A DNA stretch of 64,000 nucleotides from Allacma fusca (lineage: Eukaryota; Arthropoda; Collembola; Symphypleona; Sminthuridae). The stretch is from NCBI GenBank assembly GCA_947179485.1, contig OX359248.1, positions 4,295,501-4,359,500 on the forward strand. The letters are read 5' to 3'. Below are positions 50,601-62,723 of the stretch, one piece after another (the first letter of the stretch is position 1; every line of letters begins with the position of its first letter). The position numbers and the translations under genes are program-made. The notes under the pieces are model-generated. The model was not told where the DNA came from and made no database searches. It saw only the letters and a list, made by a program, of their open reading frames with translations.

Positions 50601-53287
50601 TCAGACGGCGATGTGTATGGTTGGGGAAGTAATAGTGAGGGACAACTTGGTCTCGGACATACCATGACGGTTAGAGAACCAGAAAAAATTGAAGGACTAA
50701 GTGGCAAGGAAATTCAGCAGGTCTCAGCAGGTAGAGGTCATAGTGCAGCTTGGACAGCCCCAAGAATCCGTAGGGGCGTTAACTTGAATTCTGGTGTGGA
50801 CCTTCTCCTTGGTACTCCACTCAGCGTACCCCCTCAGTACCCTCATCTTCAAGGAATCGCTATACCATCTTTACGATCTAGATTGAAAGTTTTGTACAAC
50901 TTCTCTGATCTCCTCTTTGGGACTTGGAACTTTCTCCCTTTGTTGTCTTCTGTGGTAAGTGTAAACTTTTCCAGATGAAATATATTTTACAAGTTACTAG
51001 TTACTCTATGATTACTCAAAATAATAATTAGTTTTCAGTTTAATACTAAACGTATTTCTTATTATTTAATTCGGTTTGGATTTACATTGTAAGATTTGTA
51101 AATAATGATTTCATAATCTGAATAGGGAATTTTGCCGAATTTAAAAAACGAGCCCTTTTATGCTCCATCTTGTCCAAAGCTGCGGCCACTATTAACTCCA
51201 CGAGTCTATACGTTACCATTTGTGCGAACTTTATGTCGTACAATGATTCAATCGAGAACTTATGGCCCACAAATAACCGTCCGTAGACTGTCAAACCGTG
51301 GGAAAAAGAAGAAACCTATTTTCACTCAAATATCTAAACAGGTGGTTCAGCTTCCTCAGCAGGAGTTAAGACTGCCTGCTCGAGCGTGGAAAGTGAAACT
51401 TGTTGGAGAAGGAGCTGATGACGCAGGCGGTGTCTTTGATGATACTATAACTGAAATGTGTATTGAGTTGACAAAAGGAGCAGTACCATATTTAATTCCA
51501 ACACCAAACTCTACAAATGACGTAGGTTACAACCGGGATAGGTTTTTACTCAATCCTGAGTTAACGTCCGAGGAAGATTTGCTGGCGTTCAAATTTATCG
51601 GTACCAGTTTCAGTTTATGTTTGATTATATCAAGGTTGTGTAATTTAATATTGGTTAAAACTTACTAGCCAGTAAGGAATAACTTAAAATGATATATTGA
51701 CGCATCATTATAATTGCTTGTTCCTCCAGGAATTTTGTTTGGAGTTTCCATTCGAACGAAAAAGCCTGTAGCTATCCCTTTAGCACCGCTGATCTGGAAA
51801 ATTTTAGTCGGTGAAGAAGTTATTGCAGACGACCTAGAGGAAGTGGATGTTATGTATATCAAAGGGCTTCAGAGTATACGAGATAATGTTGCATCCCAAT
51901 TTAATGAAGAAAATTTCCACGAGGTTAATTTCCTGTTAAAAATTTTACTTTGCCTGACGGAATTGACAATGACAAGTCTTTATTTATTTGATTAGGTGAT
52001 TCCGTTAGAATGTTATGAAGGAACAAGCAGCACTGGAAAATTAGTTCCAATAGTTCCAGGAGGTCGTAGCATCCCCTTAACATTCCATAATAGATTCGAC
52101 TACATTGAGAAGGCCGTGCACTTTAGACTGCACGAAATGGATTTACAGGTACATATACATATATATTGTGTGGAAAGTATGTATATATTTAAGTATGTAT
52201 ACGAAAGAGAATACTGTAAGCTACAACATTGTATTATCTACAGGTACATACATAGTACATTTAATTGCTATTTGTATTAAAAAGCAGGATTTCAATGAAC
52301 ATGTGATGTGATTATCACATGAAATTCTTGAATAGAAGGGAATTTTATCGGTTGTTTAATGCAGGTCGCTGCTGTCCGTGAGGGTATGGCAGGTATAACT
52401 CCCGTCCCTCTATTAGCACTCATGACTGGCAGTCACTTAGAACAACTTGTTTGTGGGCTACCGAATATATCTGTGAATTTATTAAAACAAGTTGTGCGGT
52501 GAGTTAACAAATGAATTGCATTTCACAAATCAGTTTTAATCTGGTGATTTTTTATTCCTGGAAAAAGTAATGTAATTGCCATTTTTCTGACAGGATATTA
52601 TATTTGTTGTGCATACAGAAATATTAAAAAATTATTCTTCCCCACACAGGTATCGGGAGATGGATGAATCTCATGATTTAGTTAAATGGCTGTGGAGTAT
52701 CCTTGAATCTTTCTCAAATGCAGAGAGAGTTCTATTCATGCGGTTTGTATCAGGCCGGTCTAGACTCCCGGCCAACTTAGCTGATTTCTCACAGCGTTTC
52801 CAAGTAATGAAAGTCGATCGACCTCTAAATGGATTGCCGACTGCTCAGACTTGCTTCTTCCAACTGAGACTCCCACCTTACTCTTCCAAAGTAAGCTATA
52901 TGTGTTTTTACTCGAGTAACATCTTATTTTGTGTATCCCAACCTATGTTAATCTTGTAGTTGGTTTGTACAATGTTTTTCCTTGCCTCAAGCTCGTATGT
53001 ACATCTCTTCTTGTTTGACAATGCGGAGTTTTTTTCAGCAATACGCATATGTGCATTACAATACTTCGAGAAATCAGCTTTCTCCCTTCCTTTTGAAAAA
53101 TAGTTTGGCTTTATCTGTAGTCTTTTCATTATTTCGAATTTTTTTAATTTTTCAGGCTGTGATGACGGAACGTCTTCGTTACGCAATCACGCATTGTTCC
53201 TGTATTGACATGGACAATTACATGCTAGCACGAAATGGTGGAATTGAATTGGACGACGAGGATGACGAGTACTTTCCTGTTACTTAA
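29684..53287 (+). CDS. HERC1: Giant E3 ubiquitin-protein ligase HERC1
   Basis: Fifty-eight coding exons were traced, giving about 5,058 aa against about 4,860 in human HERC1. The ATG at 29684 starts MNSEGNN..., and the family N-terminus is recognisable soon after ([28 protein letters not shown]). Domain order is RLD1, SPRY, zinc-binding and UBA-like segments, WD40, RLD2 and HECT, the HERC1 arrangement; HERC2 lacks the SPRY plus WD40 pair. In the family this cytosolic, membrane-associated protein ubiquitinates targets through a HECT thioester cysteine, and its RCC1-like domains bind small GTPases and clathrin. Introns are mostly 50-150 bp; the longest are in the 5' half. Exon phases agree throughout except near 46790-46801, where my count is one base short, and the 45268/45346 junction is ambiguous. 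Exon groups are listed in the following entries. N-terminal exons: 29684-29851, 30575-30820, 30971-31142, 31225-31401, 31483-31748. Confidence 0.96.
31825..33527 (+). other. HERC1: HERC1 RCC1-like domain 1 (RLD1)
   Basis: Exons 31825-32076, 32248-32479, 32642-33090 and 33211-33527. The RCC1 blade signatures repeat: [98 protein letters not shown]. This gives a seven-bladed propeller. In human HERC1 this propeller was reported to act on ARF and Rab GTPases; whether it does so here is not visible. Confidence 0.93.
33636..39743 (+). other. HERC1: HERC1 helical and low-complexity linker region
   Basis: Exons 33636-33767, 33885-34016, 34092-34242, 34340-34507, 34591-34746, 34816-35155, 35227-35448, 35531-35679, 36243-36421, 36609-38480, 38795-39005, 39093-39536 and 39632-39743. 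Family-like stretches include [20 protein letters not shown] and [15 protein letters not shown]. Exon 36609-38480 (1,872 bp) is by far the largest and carries a Ser/Asp/Arg-rich, probably disordered segment (for example [15 protein letters not shown]) before a helical part ([19 protein letters not shown]). No catalytic motif is present. Confidence 0.9.
39870..40967 (+). other. HERC1: HERC1 SPRY (B30.2-like) domain
   Basis: Exons 39870-40019, 40192-40327, 40501-40705 and 40821-40967. Signature stretches are [73 protein letters not shown] and [15 protein letters not shown] folds are protein-interaction modules; this one separates HERC1 from other large HERC proteins. Confidence 0.94.
41089..46616 (+). 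other. HERC1: HERC1 middle region with zinc-binding and UBA-like segments
   Basis: Exons 41089-41450, 41545-41665, 41834-42202, 42292-42633, 42744-42956, 43101-43218, 43332-43646, 43760-43905, 44293-44395, 44432-44688, 44799-44949, 45044-45268, about 45346-45673, 45775-46072, 46146-46281 and 46483-46616. Exon 42292-42633 has a zinc-ribbon-like [19 protein letters not shown]. Exons 43332-43905 encode a UBA-like helix set ([19 protein letters not shown], then [12 protein letters not shown]). Exons 44799-45268 carry a second Cys/His cluster ([26 protein letters not shown]). The acceptor of exon 43332 is purine-rich (AAAAAG), chosen because nearer AGs give stops. Confidence 0.85.
46767..48883 (+). 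other. HERC1: HERC1 WD40 repeats and following helical segment
   Basis: Exons 46767-46938, 47022-47401, 47485-48152, 48250-48402, 48479-48641 and 48776-48883. WD40-type strings are [62 protein letters not shown] and [16 protein letters not shown]...VNLWS. The later exons ([26 protein letters not shown]-like [19 protein letters not shown]) match the helical link to RLD2. A one-base shortfall in my count within 46767-46938 is reported as a finding. Confidence 0.9.
49231..50954 (+). other. HERC1: HERC1 RCC1-like domain 2 (RLD2)
   Basis: Exons 49231-49401, 49505-49696, 49822-50435 and 50532-50954. Repeats: [32 protein letters not shown] [78 protein letters not shown], and [18 protein letters not shown]. 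The domain ends in HSAAWTAP, just as in the family. In human HERC1 RLD2 contacts clathrin heavy chain and ARF. Confidence 0.95.
51126..53287 (+). other. HERC1: HERC1 HECT ubiquitin-ligase domain
   Basis: Exons 51126-51600, 51730-51923, 51996-52148, 52365-52498, 52650-52890 and 53156-53287 (TAA). N-lobe: [56 protein letters not shown]-lobe: [20 protein letters not shown] and the catalytic [18 protein letters not shown], with the thioester cysteine at codon 52852-52854. The C-terminus keeps [10 protein letters not shown] and ends in an acidic tail. All features needed for an active ligase are present. Confidence 0.97.
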
Positions 53288-53710
53288 AGCAATCTGAATA
53301 TTTTTGTGTAGGATATTTTATTTATCTGTGATCATGAAACCGATGCTAACTTGTCACCGTTTCATAACCATCATGTTATCAACTGTAGTAGATATTTCCT
53401 GGGTTGAGCACGACTAATGCTGCAATAGATAATGATATTAAATTTTTAGTAGTAAATGTAACGTAAGTATCGAATAATTACGAAATTGAAATTATTTGCA
53501 AATAATTTAATAAGTGTTACTGCAACTGAAAATTTGGTCTTTATGTGGAACGAATGATACTGTTGATGTCCGTAATCGTTTTATTTTTAGCTCAGAACCG
53601 TTGATCTTGTTTTAATGACGGTAGGATTATTCCATATATTATCCTGAAATACTCGTTTATTATTACAAACGAAATGCGAACATTTTCAATTGACCTTAAT
53701 AGTACGAGAA

Positions 53711-53716
53711 AATAAA
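53711..53716 (+). promoter_or_regulatory. Candidate polyadenylation signal for HERC1
   Basis: AATAAA about 424 bp past the HERC1 stop, with another AATAAA about 20 bp further on. Confidence 0.5.
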
Positions 53717-56700
53717 AATTAAGAAGTAAATAAAAGTAAAAATTTCTTGTGCTGTAATACTTCCTTCAAGGCTCAACATGTTGATTTATTCATACACAAA
53801 TATACAGTGTTACAACGTTTCCCAACATTTTAGTTTCTACTTATGCCATGTAGAAATAAAAACAAAGTTCGTATTAACATAAGTCCTGGGGATTTAATAC
53901 ATGGGATAGGAAATTACTTCATTCGCATACCAATCAAGACAAAATTAAATTCCATCCAAACATTGCTGTTCAAATACTTACTGCGAATTCAACTGTGTCC
54001 AGAAACTTTTACATTTCACAGGGCTCATTGTAACGGGCGACATTGGCTGAAATCTACATACTCTCATCCTAGAACCAGGTTTAATATTATCAACGTCTGT
54101 CTAGAGAGACAACTTACACTTAATGAGATGTCCCCTGCTATTTTGTTCTTCTTCACGCAAGTGTGAATTACTAGATACTCCATGCTCACGCAAGTAAACT
54201 ACAAATTGGTTTTGTTTAGAGATAGAAAAAACGGAAAAGTGTGGTTTTAAAAATGAACCATTGTGCCGTCTAGTCGCTTTTACTTAACATGTTTTGATAG
54301 TCAATGCCAAACGTCAGAGGATTATTTAATGGTAGTAATTTTATCTATATTACACAAATTTTAATAAAGTTTTCACTTGACTTTAAAAATGTACTCGCTT
54401 TCCGTTTCTGATTAATTTTAAAATAAGTACACAAGTATTACATTTTAGAATTTTATTGATGAAAAATCAAATGTTCAGTGTAGGTCTACCTATTTGACTT
54501 TTCAATATTCAAACGCTTTATGACATGTTCATTCATTATTCCTCTTTTAAGTCGCTAAACGAACAGTTCCCGGACGAAATAAGTCAAGTTGGGGTCCAAA
54601 GATTTTTTACTTTAAGTGCGATTCCTTATCAATTTCAAATTAACGAATTTTTTCTGCAAAAATTCATCTATGTGCTTCCCTTTGACCTTTGGACATCTTG
54701 ACTTGGAAGCAGTTCTGGCTCCAGATTTTTGTAATGCTATGGATCATCAATAGAATGGTTATGAGCATAACTGTAGAGTTTGGCTACCTATATAGGTACA
54801 TGCTCTAAATAACACTCCCAGCAAGATCTTCTGTAGGAACGTAATAATGAGGTTGAGGTATAATTTTGTTAGCAGCTGGAATTTAAAATTCTGAACAATG
54901 TTCATACAATTACAACATATTTCACAAATACTCAATTATGGGTCATCAGGTCACAGCCACATCAAAGTGGAGCAATAGGTGATTCTTTCTCTATGATTAT
55001 TCTTAAAGTATTAATTATTACATCATAACATGTAACAAGTGAAATATGTATGCAATACTTTGCATGTATTTTACATATCGTTGATTAAAATTCAAAACAT
55101 GTCAATTTTTCCCGTTTAAATTCCATTGTGACAGAAAAAAGTTGTATGTTTTAAAGGTTTAATCTATGAAATTTCGGGATTGTTCTTCAAATTTGTTGAT
55201 TGTGCACGCCCTAATAACTTTACCTCTTACGTACATATGTGAATACTCTATATAATAACACTATATAGAAAAGTATTTGGATTCAATTATGTTATAGGAT
55301 ACGTTTCTATGTAACAATATACACAAATATTTACATCTGATCTTGAATATGTTTGACAATGTAAAATCTATGTTGTAAATTACCAGAGATTAAAGTTAAC
55401 GTTTGTTACAGGAAACAGATATGTTACGACGCTGGGTATACAACATGGAACACAAATTTCGGGTATTTAAATTCAAGTTCACTATATAATTTCCCACTAT
55501 GGAGTATTTTTTTTATTCATAACTTATCTTATGTAAATAGCACAAGTATGTATATATGTATAATTATATGTAACTTACATTCCTTAACGAATTCTTTCCC
55601 CAAACATTGCAAGTAATTTCTGTCAGTTTTTACTCATTTGCAATGCTCAAGAGTCGTTACGTCGGGTTATGTCAAGTATCTATACTAATACCTAGATATT
55701 CTAAAAATTCTTCCCGAACAGTGAACATAAATTTAATTTAACTTTTTAACGCCAATAGATACATAATCCTGACAGTATACTAATCAAGTCAAGGATGGTA
55801 AACGTGATGATACGTTAAATGACCTCCAGGAAGAGTTACTAGAGACATATATGATTTTCGAGATATCGTCGCCCAAGGAGCCAAAGCAACTCACTGCAAG
55901 GTTATTTTCAAATCTGAATAAATATCAGAAACTTTCAAGAAGCGAAAGTGAGCATCAAGAATGTTATAATAAAGGAACGTATTCACCTTATGCTCCTTAA
56001 CAATTCTTCTGGGATTTTTTCCCCTAACACCGCTTGCAGTCATCCCTTTCTGAGTCTTAGCTCACGTACAAGAGAAGCAAAAGTGATTGTTTGCAACTGA
56101 TCAATCATGAAGACAAAAAGAAAGAATTTTCTGGGAATGCTTTCTCCTCTTTCTCTTCTTTGTGTATCCACACAATAGTAAAACTACACGCGCGTTTTTG
56201 TTCTTGCTCAAAAATTTAGAATAAGTAAAGACACTCGGAATTATACACATGGATATTATTAGTAAGGAGCTAAAAAATCCGCTCTTAGTCGTATCATCTA
56301 CATCTGTTTTTCCTCATACATTTAAAAAGAGCTCATACATATTTGATTTTTTGTCCTGCCTTTTTTTTAAATATTTTCTCACAGTTTGTTTGGTCGATGA
56401 ATTCTTCCCATTCCTGTCCGGATAATAATAAATGGCATAAATACTTTCTATATGCCGAGTGTGCATCTCAGTCCGTGTAGTTTCCAAAGCGTAATTATTA
56501 TAAACTTCTTTCACATAACTTGGCATTGGAGTAGATACTTCGAATCAACTCAAATTCCTTCCTTATTCTCTTTCGGGCAAGTATATTGTGTCCGTGTCAC
56601 TCCGTATAAAGTTAATTATACATATATCTATATAATTATAGTCTGCAGTATTGTGTGAAGGTGAGTTCCTGCATGTGTAAAATGTAATAATTATACTTAA

Positions 56701-56818
56701 ACAATTATTCTAGATTGATGCACAGTCATTATAGTCTGTGGTAAATCGTCACTTAGGAGGCAATGGAATGGAATGGGATTGAAGTAATTACAATACAAAT
56801 TGCCATTATTTGTTTCAG

Positions 56819-56938
56819 ATCAAAAATATTTCGTTGCAACGTACGAAAACTTATTTAAACTTATAAACGGTACTGAGAATGTAGCTCATCTGTACTTCTC
56901 GTTCAGTGAATGGGTTTACTCCGCATTTACTATTAATG
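56819..56938 (+). CDS. Possible isolated exon
   Basis: A 120-bp stretch between a good acceptor (ATTTGTTTCAG) and a strong donor (AATG|GTAAGT). Only one frame is open across it, reading QKYFVATYENLFKLINGT...FSEWVYSAFTIN. No homologue is recognised and no partner exon was found on either side, so it could be chance. Confidence 0.25.
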
Positions 56939-59368
56939 GTAAGTCAGTTAAATCCAATAATTTCTTCCTGCCTCTTAAGGGACGGTATATGCATGTAAGT
57001 ATCCAATTGGTTGTGTCTGTACTTCTACAATATTAAATGTAATAATCTGTTGACATACTTGAGAATGTAATAAAATGCTACTCGTTCTACATTACCCTAC
57101 TACAAATTACAGGCTACCATTAATTGAACCAAACTGTGAACAAATTTAATCTCTACATGGTATTGCACAATCTTCTAAGTTTTGTCATATGACATTGACA
57201 GCGAAAGGGTCGGAGTGGGGAAACTTTTACAATCTTTTATAATCCATCCCCTGCCCGACCACAAGAACAGACTCTACAGTAAACTCTCTTTCAGAGCACC
57301 TGCAAAAGTAATGAAATTATCCTCTTTATAAATTACAAGTTTTAATTGAACGCATCCTTATGAGGGAAACAGAAGACATAAATGTACATTCTATGTATAT
57401 ATGCCCTTATATATAAAATATTCTGAGGATGTCTCTCCTGACGAGAGTGCACGGTGTAGGAATTGTCCTCTAAGACTATTGGAGTTGGTCTTGAAGACTT
57501 AAGTATAGGAATTTTTGAGATTGTAGTAGATATAGAGTAGAGAGACTGACTACATGATTAATCGAAGGTATCCAGGCAGGTTCACTTACATTGTTTCTGT
57601 TGCCAGATAAGATCCGAGAAGTTTCTGTATATCATCTCATGATGTGTCATAAGCTGTGATAAGTATATAATATGTAGTATATATACGTAACGTAGTCCCA
57701 ACGCTATAATTTTTAAGGTTTTAGGGTTTTATTAAATTACGGGCATGTAGGTACTTGAGATTGGAGACTTTCTACAAGCTAACAAATGTACATATATGTA
57801 TATATGGAGAGACGACATGCAATGGAATGGCTCCGCCTGACGAAGTCATTATTGGGGAGCAATAAAATCAAATGACATGGTTCAGGACAAGTAATAACTT
57901 TGGGGTTATGTACGCTCACGGACTTGAGTGTAGTTTTGGGAGACATAGATATATGTATATATGTACTTAAAGGGAGAATGACAACTTATAGATACTCTAA
58001 GACGTTTCGGAAGATGACAACCTACATACGCACATTTAAAAAGATTTCCGGAGATATGACTCCGACGAAGTGATGGTCGGTTGGAGTGGAGTGGCAATGC
58101 AGAAACCAAGGGCGTCACCATGAAATAAATGGAAAGTATTGATACCTGGGAGGTTATGATGACCCAACGGCAGACCGGATCGAATCAACATTTCCAACAA
58201 GCTTCCTCTGTCATGGTACATGCATGGAGAGCATGAGACGATGTGAGATGGAGTAGTAACCGGGTAAATTTCCATGAATTCGTATTGATTTTGACGCGTC
58301 TACTATACATCTATCAATTTCCCATAGGGTTCCCTTCCCGGATTTGTTGTCTAGAATTATTTTTCCCCACACATCTCTGACTCTCACTTGAGGATCACGT
58401 TGAATTATTCCAGGAAAGGCGCTGAGAAATGTCTTGGTGATTTCACACAACCTCCACTATAATGGTGATGAGGGGACGGGTGCCGTCTGTCCGTCCGCAT
58501 CTTCCCGAGGAGGGAGTATAAGTGGGGAAAATAGGAAAAGTCTTTGGATGTAACTACACTCATACGTGTGATGATGGTGTTTTGTGTAAAGGAGCATAAT
58601 AGCCGTGTAATTCATTTCTTTCTCTTTTCTTCAATCAACTCTCACTCTGGACTCACTCACGTTCGAATAGAATTCTGGGCTCGTACGCAAAGATTTGTAA
58701 TCCATTTTGATATTGCGCCGTGAGCTCTTCTATACCACGGAGTTCGGCCGCCCAAGAAATCTTCTGCAACTTTATGACCAAAAAAGTACACAAAAATATA
58801 CATAACTGTATAAGTACATACATACGAAATATATATAGGTATATGTAAGTATCTACTTGGAGCAACTCTGTTGTGTCAGCAGAAAATAGGATGGGTAATT
58901 TCTACAGCCTACCATTTCTATATCTATCTATGGCTTACCATCATGTCAATAGCTACCGGGAAAATGTTACATATTGATGCTAAGAAGCAAAACTGAACAG
59001 CACTAAACCTGCTGTTCACGACAATAATAAGCCTGTCAAAAATTACCAAGAACTGTTCCAGTTTTTTCATACATTTGCTATTGTAATAAACAAACTTTTT
59101 AATGTTTATTTATTGGGGAACTATTATACGAAGCAAAGATGGACTTTACTTGTGCTCACGGATCCTCAGCGATACTCCTTAGCTGAGATTATACATGGTA
59201 GCTGTAGTGAGACGAATTTTCTTTTTCCCATCAAGTCATCATTCTTTGGTACTACAATCCACTTCTGTCCCACTCAACATAAAAGCCATGTTACTTGTGT
59301 CTTGAACGTGAACTTTTTTTTGACAATAATTTCTATAATCACATGTGAGTATCAAGCTCAGCAGCAGC

Positions 59369-59401
59369 CTCTCTCTCTCTCTCTTTCTCTACCTCTACCT
59401 C

Positions 59402-59488
<87 letters not shown>
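59369..59488. repeat. (CT)n-rich compound microsatellite
   Basis: About 120 bp of CT runs broken by TTTCTCTACCT interruptions at a roughly regular spacing, so it behaves as a ~34-bp higher-order repeat. It sustains false Ser-Leu ORFs. Confidence 0.95.
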
Positions 59489-62400
59489 AAGATTGCCATA
59501 TTAAAGTCTTGTGCACGCATGTCAAAATGATAATAATCGTGCTGGAAGCACAGAGGTGTATGAATACCAACATGCTACTTGAGAAGTTCTCATTGTGCAT
59601 ACAACAATGATTTGATCCATCTCAAGGAAACTTGAGAAACTCTGATAAAAGTTTCGATTGCCAAAAGTCTATCGAATTTTAGTTGGGTATTTAGTCAGAC
59701 AAAGTAAGTAGGCTGGGAGAGACATGCACACGCTAGCATGGTAGTCGGGGGGGGGGAGCTTCAGAATCTCTTTAAGAAACTAAGCTTTACCCCAGTCTCG
59801 TAATAGTAACCAAGGAGAAAGTTGATGGTACAGATTTTTCATGTGCGGTGGTGCAGGAGGGAAAAACTTTTTAGAATCTCTATATTTCTCCGAGGCATTT
59901 TTACACGGTTTTTGGAGGAAAAGCTCATCTCTCCACAACTATGCATGTCTTAACTCTCAATTGGGGTGTACTATATACTCCTGTGGTTGCGTCATTCCAC
60001 ACTCCTTAAATGTATTCTGCTCCCAAATTCAATTACCATTTCCCTCCTCCAATTCCTTTAAACAACTCTTCCCATGCATCCTCCTCGCTTACTTTACATT
60101 GTCTTGTAGAGTTGGACCAAAGTTTTATCAACCTCTCCGGAGTTATGGTTTGCAAAGATAATACCAAATGCTCTTAGTCTTGAGTTACCTTCACGGGGTA
60201 TAGGGAGATAGCAAATCTTCTGAAATTACCATGCGGAATGTATGCATATGTATCTATCCAAATTTCCCAAGTTACTTCAAGGTACATTCACGAAGATATG
60301 TACATAAGTAAATACCAAATTCTCTGAAGTTACCTTCAGGAATACATACTCCCTATTAGAGTGTTGACGTGCTGACCGTATCAGAGGGTAGCAAACAAGC
60401 GATAAATAACCGGAGTTACAAAAAAGGGCAAATCCTGCAGAATTTTGCAGGTCTTGAGCTGGCCTTTGACGCATGAAGTACACGCTGCGTTAGCATTCAA
60501 TTTGCATATTTAACATCCCATAAATACCGTATCAATATTGCCGTTGCGTAGAGCCCTAAAAGCCTTTCACAGTCAAACAAACAAAGTTGGTGATAGCTCC
60601 TTGAACTCAACGGCGGAGCGAGTGGGTATTTTATGCTTCAGGAATTTCAAAAAAAAAGAAGTCTGCTGACAGAGTCATTCGGCTTTTGAAATAGATAAAT
60701 AGGATTATTAATATTTTTGGGCATTTTATCCTCATGTAGACAAAGTCTGGGGTGATATATCTATATACTCATGATGATCTAACGTAACAGAGAGGCTAAA
60801 AATATAGGACCTGAAGCTGCTTTGCGAAGACAATGCCTCTGAGCCGACCAACAACGCTCATCGGAGAGGTAAGGCAGGAAAGACTACAGAGCTGGATCGA
60901 TCTGGAAAGAGTAACGTTGGGGAAGAAGAAAGGCAACAGAAGGTCTCCTTGGAGTTTGAGAGGAGCTTGAGGAAGGTAAGACTCCAGATTCGAGATAAGG
61001 GAAAGAAAATGTAAATGGCTCTGTGTACCTGACTTTCTCTCGCTTTCCCAGCAGTGCATTGGGATAACTTCGTTAAGCGCTTTCATACTTGGTTTCCTTA
61101 ATTCTTGGTTGCTCAACCCCTTGAAATATATTTCAAAGGATAAACACAAGTTCCTCTCGAATTCTCAGGTACAGAACTACTAAATCCGAGTTTAAAGTCT
61201 ATCTTTCTCTTTTCATTTTAGGTCCTTCTCAATTTTTCCTGTATATATGGTCGAATTATGAAACTATGCATATTTAGGTTGTCAACTTTGGCATTCAATT
61301 CGTGTCTCAAAACATGAGCACTCATGTGCTTGTTTGTTTTCCAACTTGAGCGCATTGCTGTCTGCTTTGATGTGAGAGTCGATGCGCGAGGACATTTCCG
61401 TTTCACAAAATTCTGACTACTTTGCATACCAGCTTCAATTGTCAGACTCTGTACTGTGGGGACACTATATATGTACTTAAGATCCATTCGTAATTAATTT
61501 CGAATGAGTAGATATACGTGGAAAACTATGTGAGTTATAGACCATTACGTGAAACGAGGAGTCAGGGTTTGAGTCACACATGGAGACACTGCGGAACGAG
61601 ATAACTTGTATTGACAATCAACATTTCCACTGAAACTAAATAAACCTTATCTCACATTCCTTCGCCCTGGCTTCATGTTACCGTCACGTTCATTTCAATG
61701 TGTATGGAATCCTCCGGGCTCAACCGTCACTACCGTCGGCCTGTCTCATTGTCAGAGCAGAAGCTTCTGAGGTACATAGGTACTTTGCCATTATTAAGAG
61801 TGACATTATTAGCAAACCTTGACACCCCACCAGCTCCTTTCTAATATGTAAACTTAATAAATTACTTGTAACCTCCCGACTACTCCTAAAGTTTGTTTTG
61901 TAATGTCCACATTAACAATGTCCAAATTGTATGTGTATTACCCAAATGAATTCTTGATGTATGTAAACACATGAATGGAAATGACACAAATATGTGTAGT
62001 CCCAAAAAAAAAACAATGCGCGAGGCTAGAGGGTGCATTAAAAATATTAAATCGATGGGATCATTAGCTGCCCAGCCTTGGTAGGCACTTGCTTATGTCA
62101 ACCATGTCTTGTGATGTTGATAAAGGATCACATTCAACATGGAATGTGGGGAGAGGTAATTGATGTATCTATCTATACGCTGTAAAGTTGGGCGTTGAGG
62201 GATTCCAGGAATTGAGAACCAGTTGAATCGTTGAGCACCATTCCGATAGCTAGTTTACACTAAAGGATTGCCAACACGCCAGTCATGACAAGCTGTTGTT
62301 GTCACTGTGTTACGGGTTGAAGAAAACCCAATGGAAATTGAATTGTAAATCCGAAGTATGCCATAAAAACAGGTGCTATATTGATTAGCGAGAGAAGTGA

Positions 62401-62681
62401 AAGTAACACGGGGGAAGACCAAGTATATGTACATATGTATCTGTTTGTACTTCATACGATACAGTCTTACCTTTGTACAAGAGCTCACTCACTCTCAACA
62501 CCACCTTTTACCCCGAGCTAACTCTTCCTGACACTCTCTCGGTCTCATGTAAAGCTTGTAAAAGTTAGTTTGCTCCAGGAATTTATTATGCATAATTTAA
62601 TAGCAGACAGGCTCCTGCTAACAAACTAGTCAGTGTGCAATGGCTTTGAAGAGCACCGTCAGTTCTCACGAAGCAAGAGAC

Positions 62682-62683
<2 letters not shown>

Positions 62684-62717
<34 letters not shown>
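62684..62717. repeat. (GA)n microsatellite
   Basis: About 17 perfect GA units; gives spurious Arg-Glu and Ser-Leu ORFs on the two strands. Confidence 0.96.

Positions 62718-62723
<6 letters not shown>

Noticed and set aside
53843..54166. 107-aa + ORF just after HERC1
   Set aside because: Lies past the HERC1 polyadenylation signals, has no recognisable motif and no promoter or splice context; probably chance.
58211..58865. Minus-strand stretches with a GTGAGT donor (exon-like 58763-58661) and a 79-aa ORF (58450-58211)
   Set aside because: Two frames are open over the first piece and neither joins the second without a quick stop or an unconvincing product.
59113..59530. 125-aa and 61-aa + ORFs
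   Set aside because: Their second halves are (CT)n-encoded Ser-Leu repeats; the first half has no support.
60796..61149. 117-aa minus-strand ORF
   Set aside because: No domain-like sequence or splice context; length is within chance for the locally higher GC.
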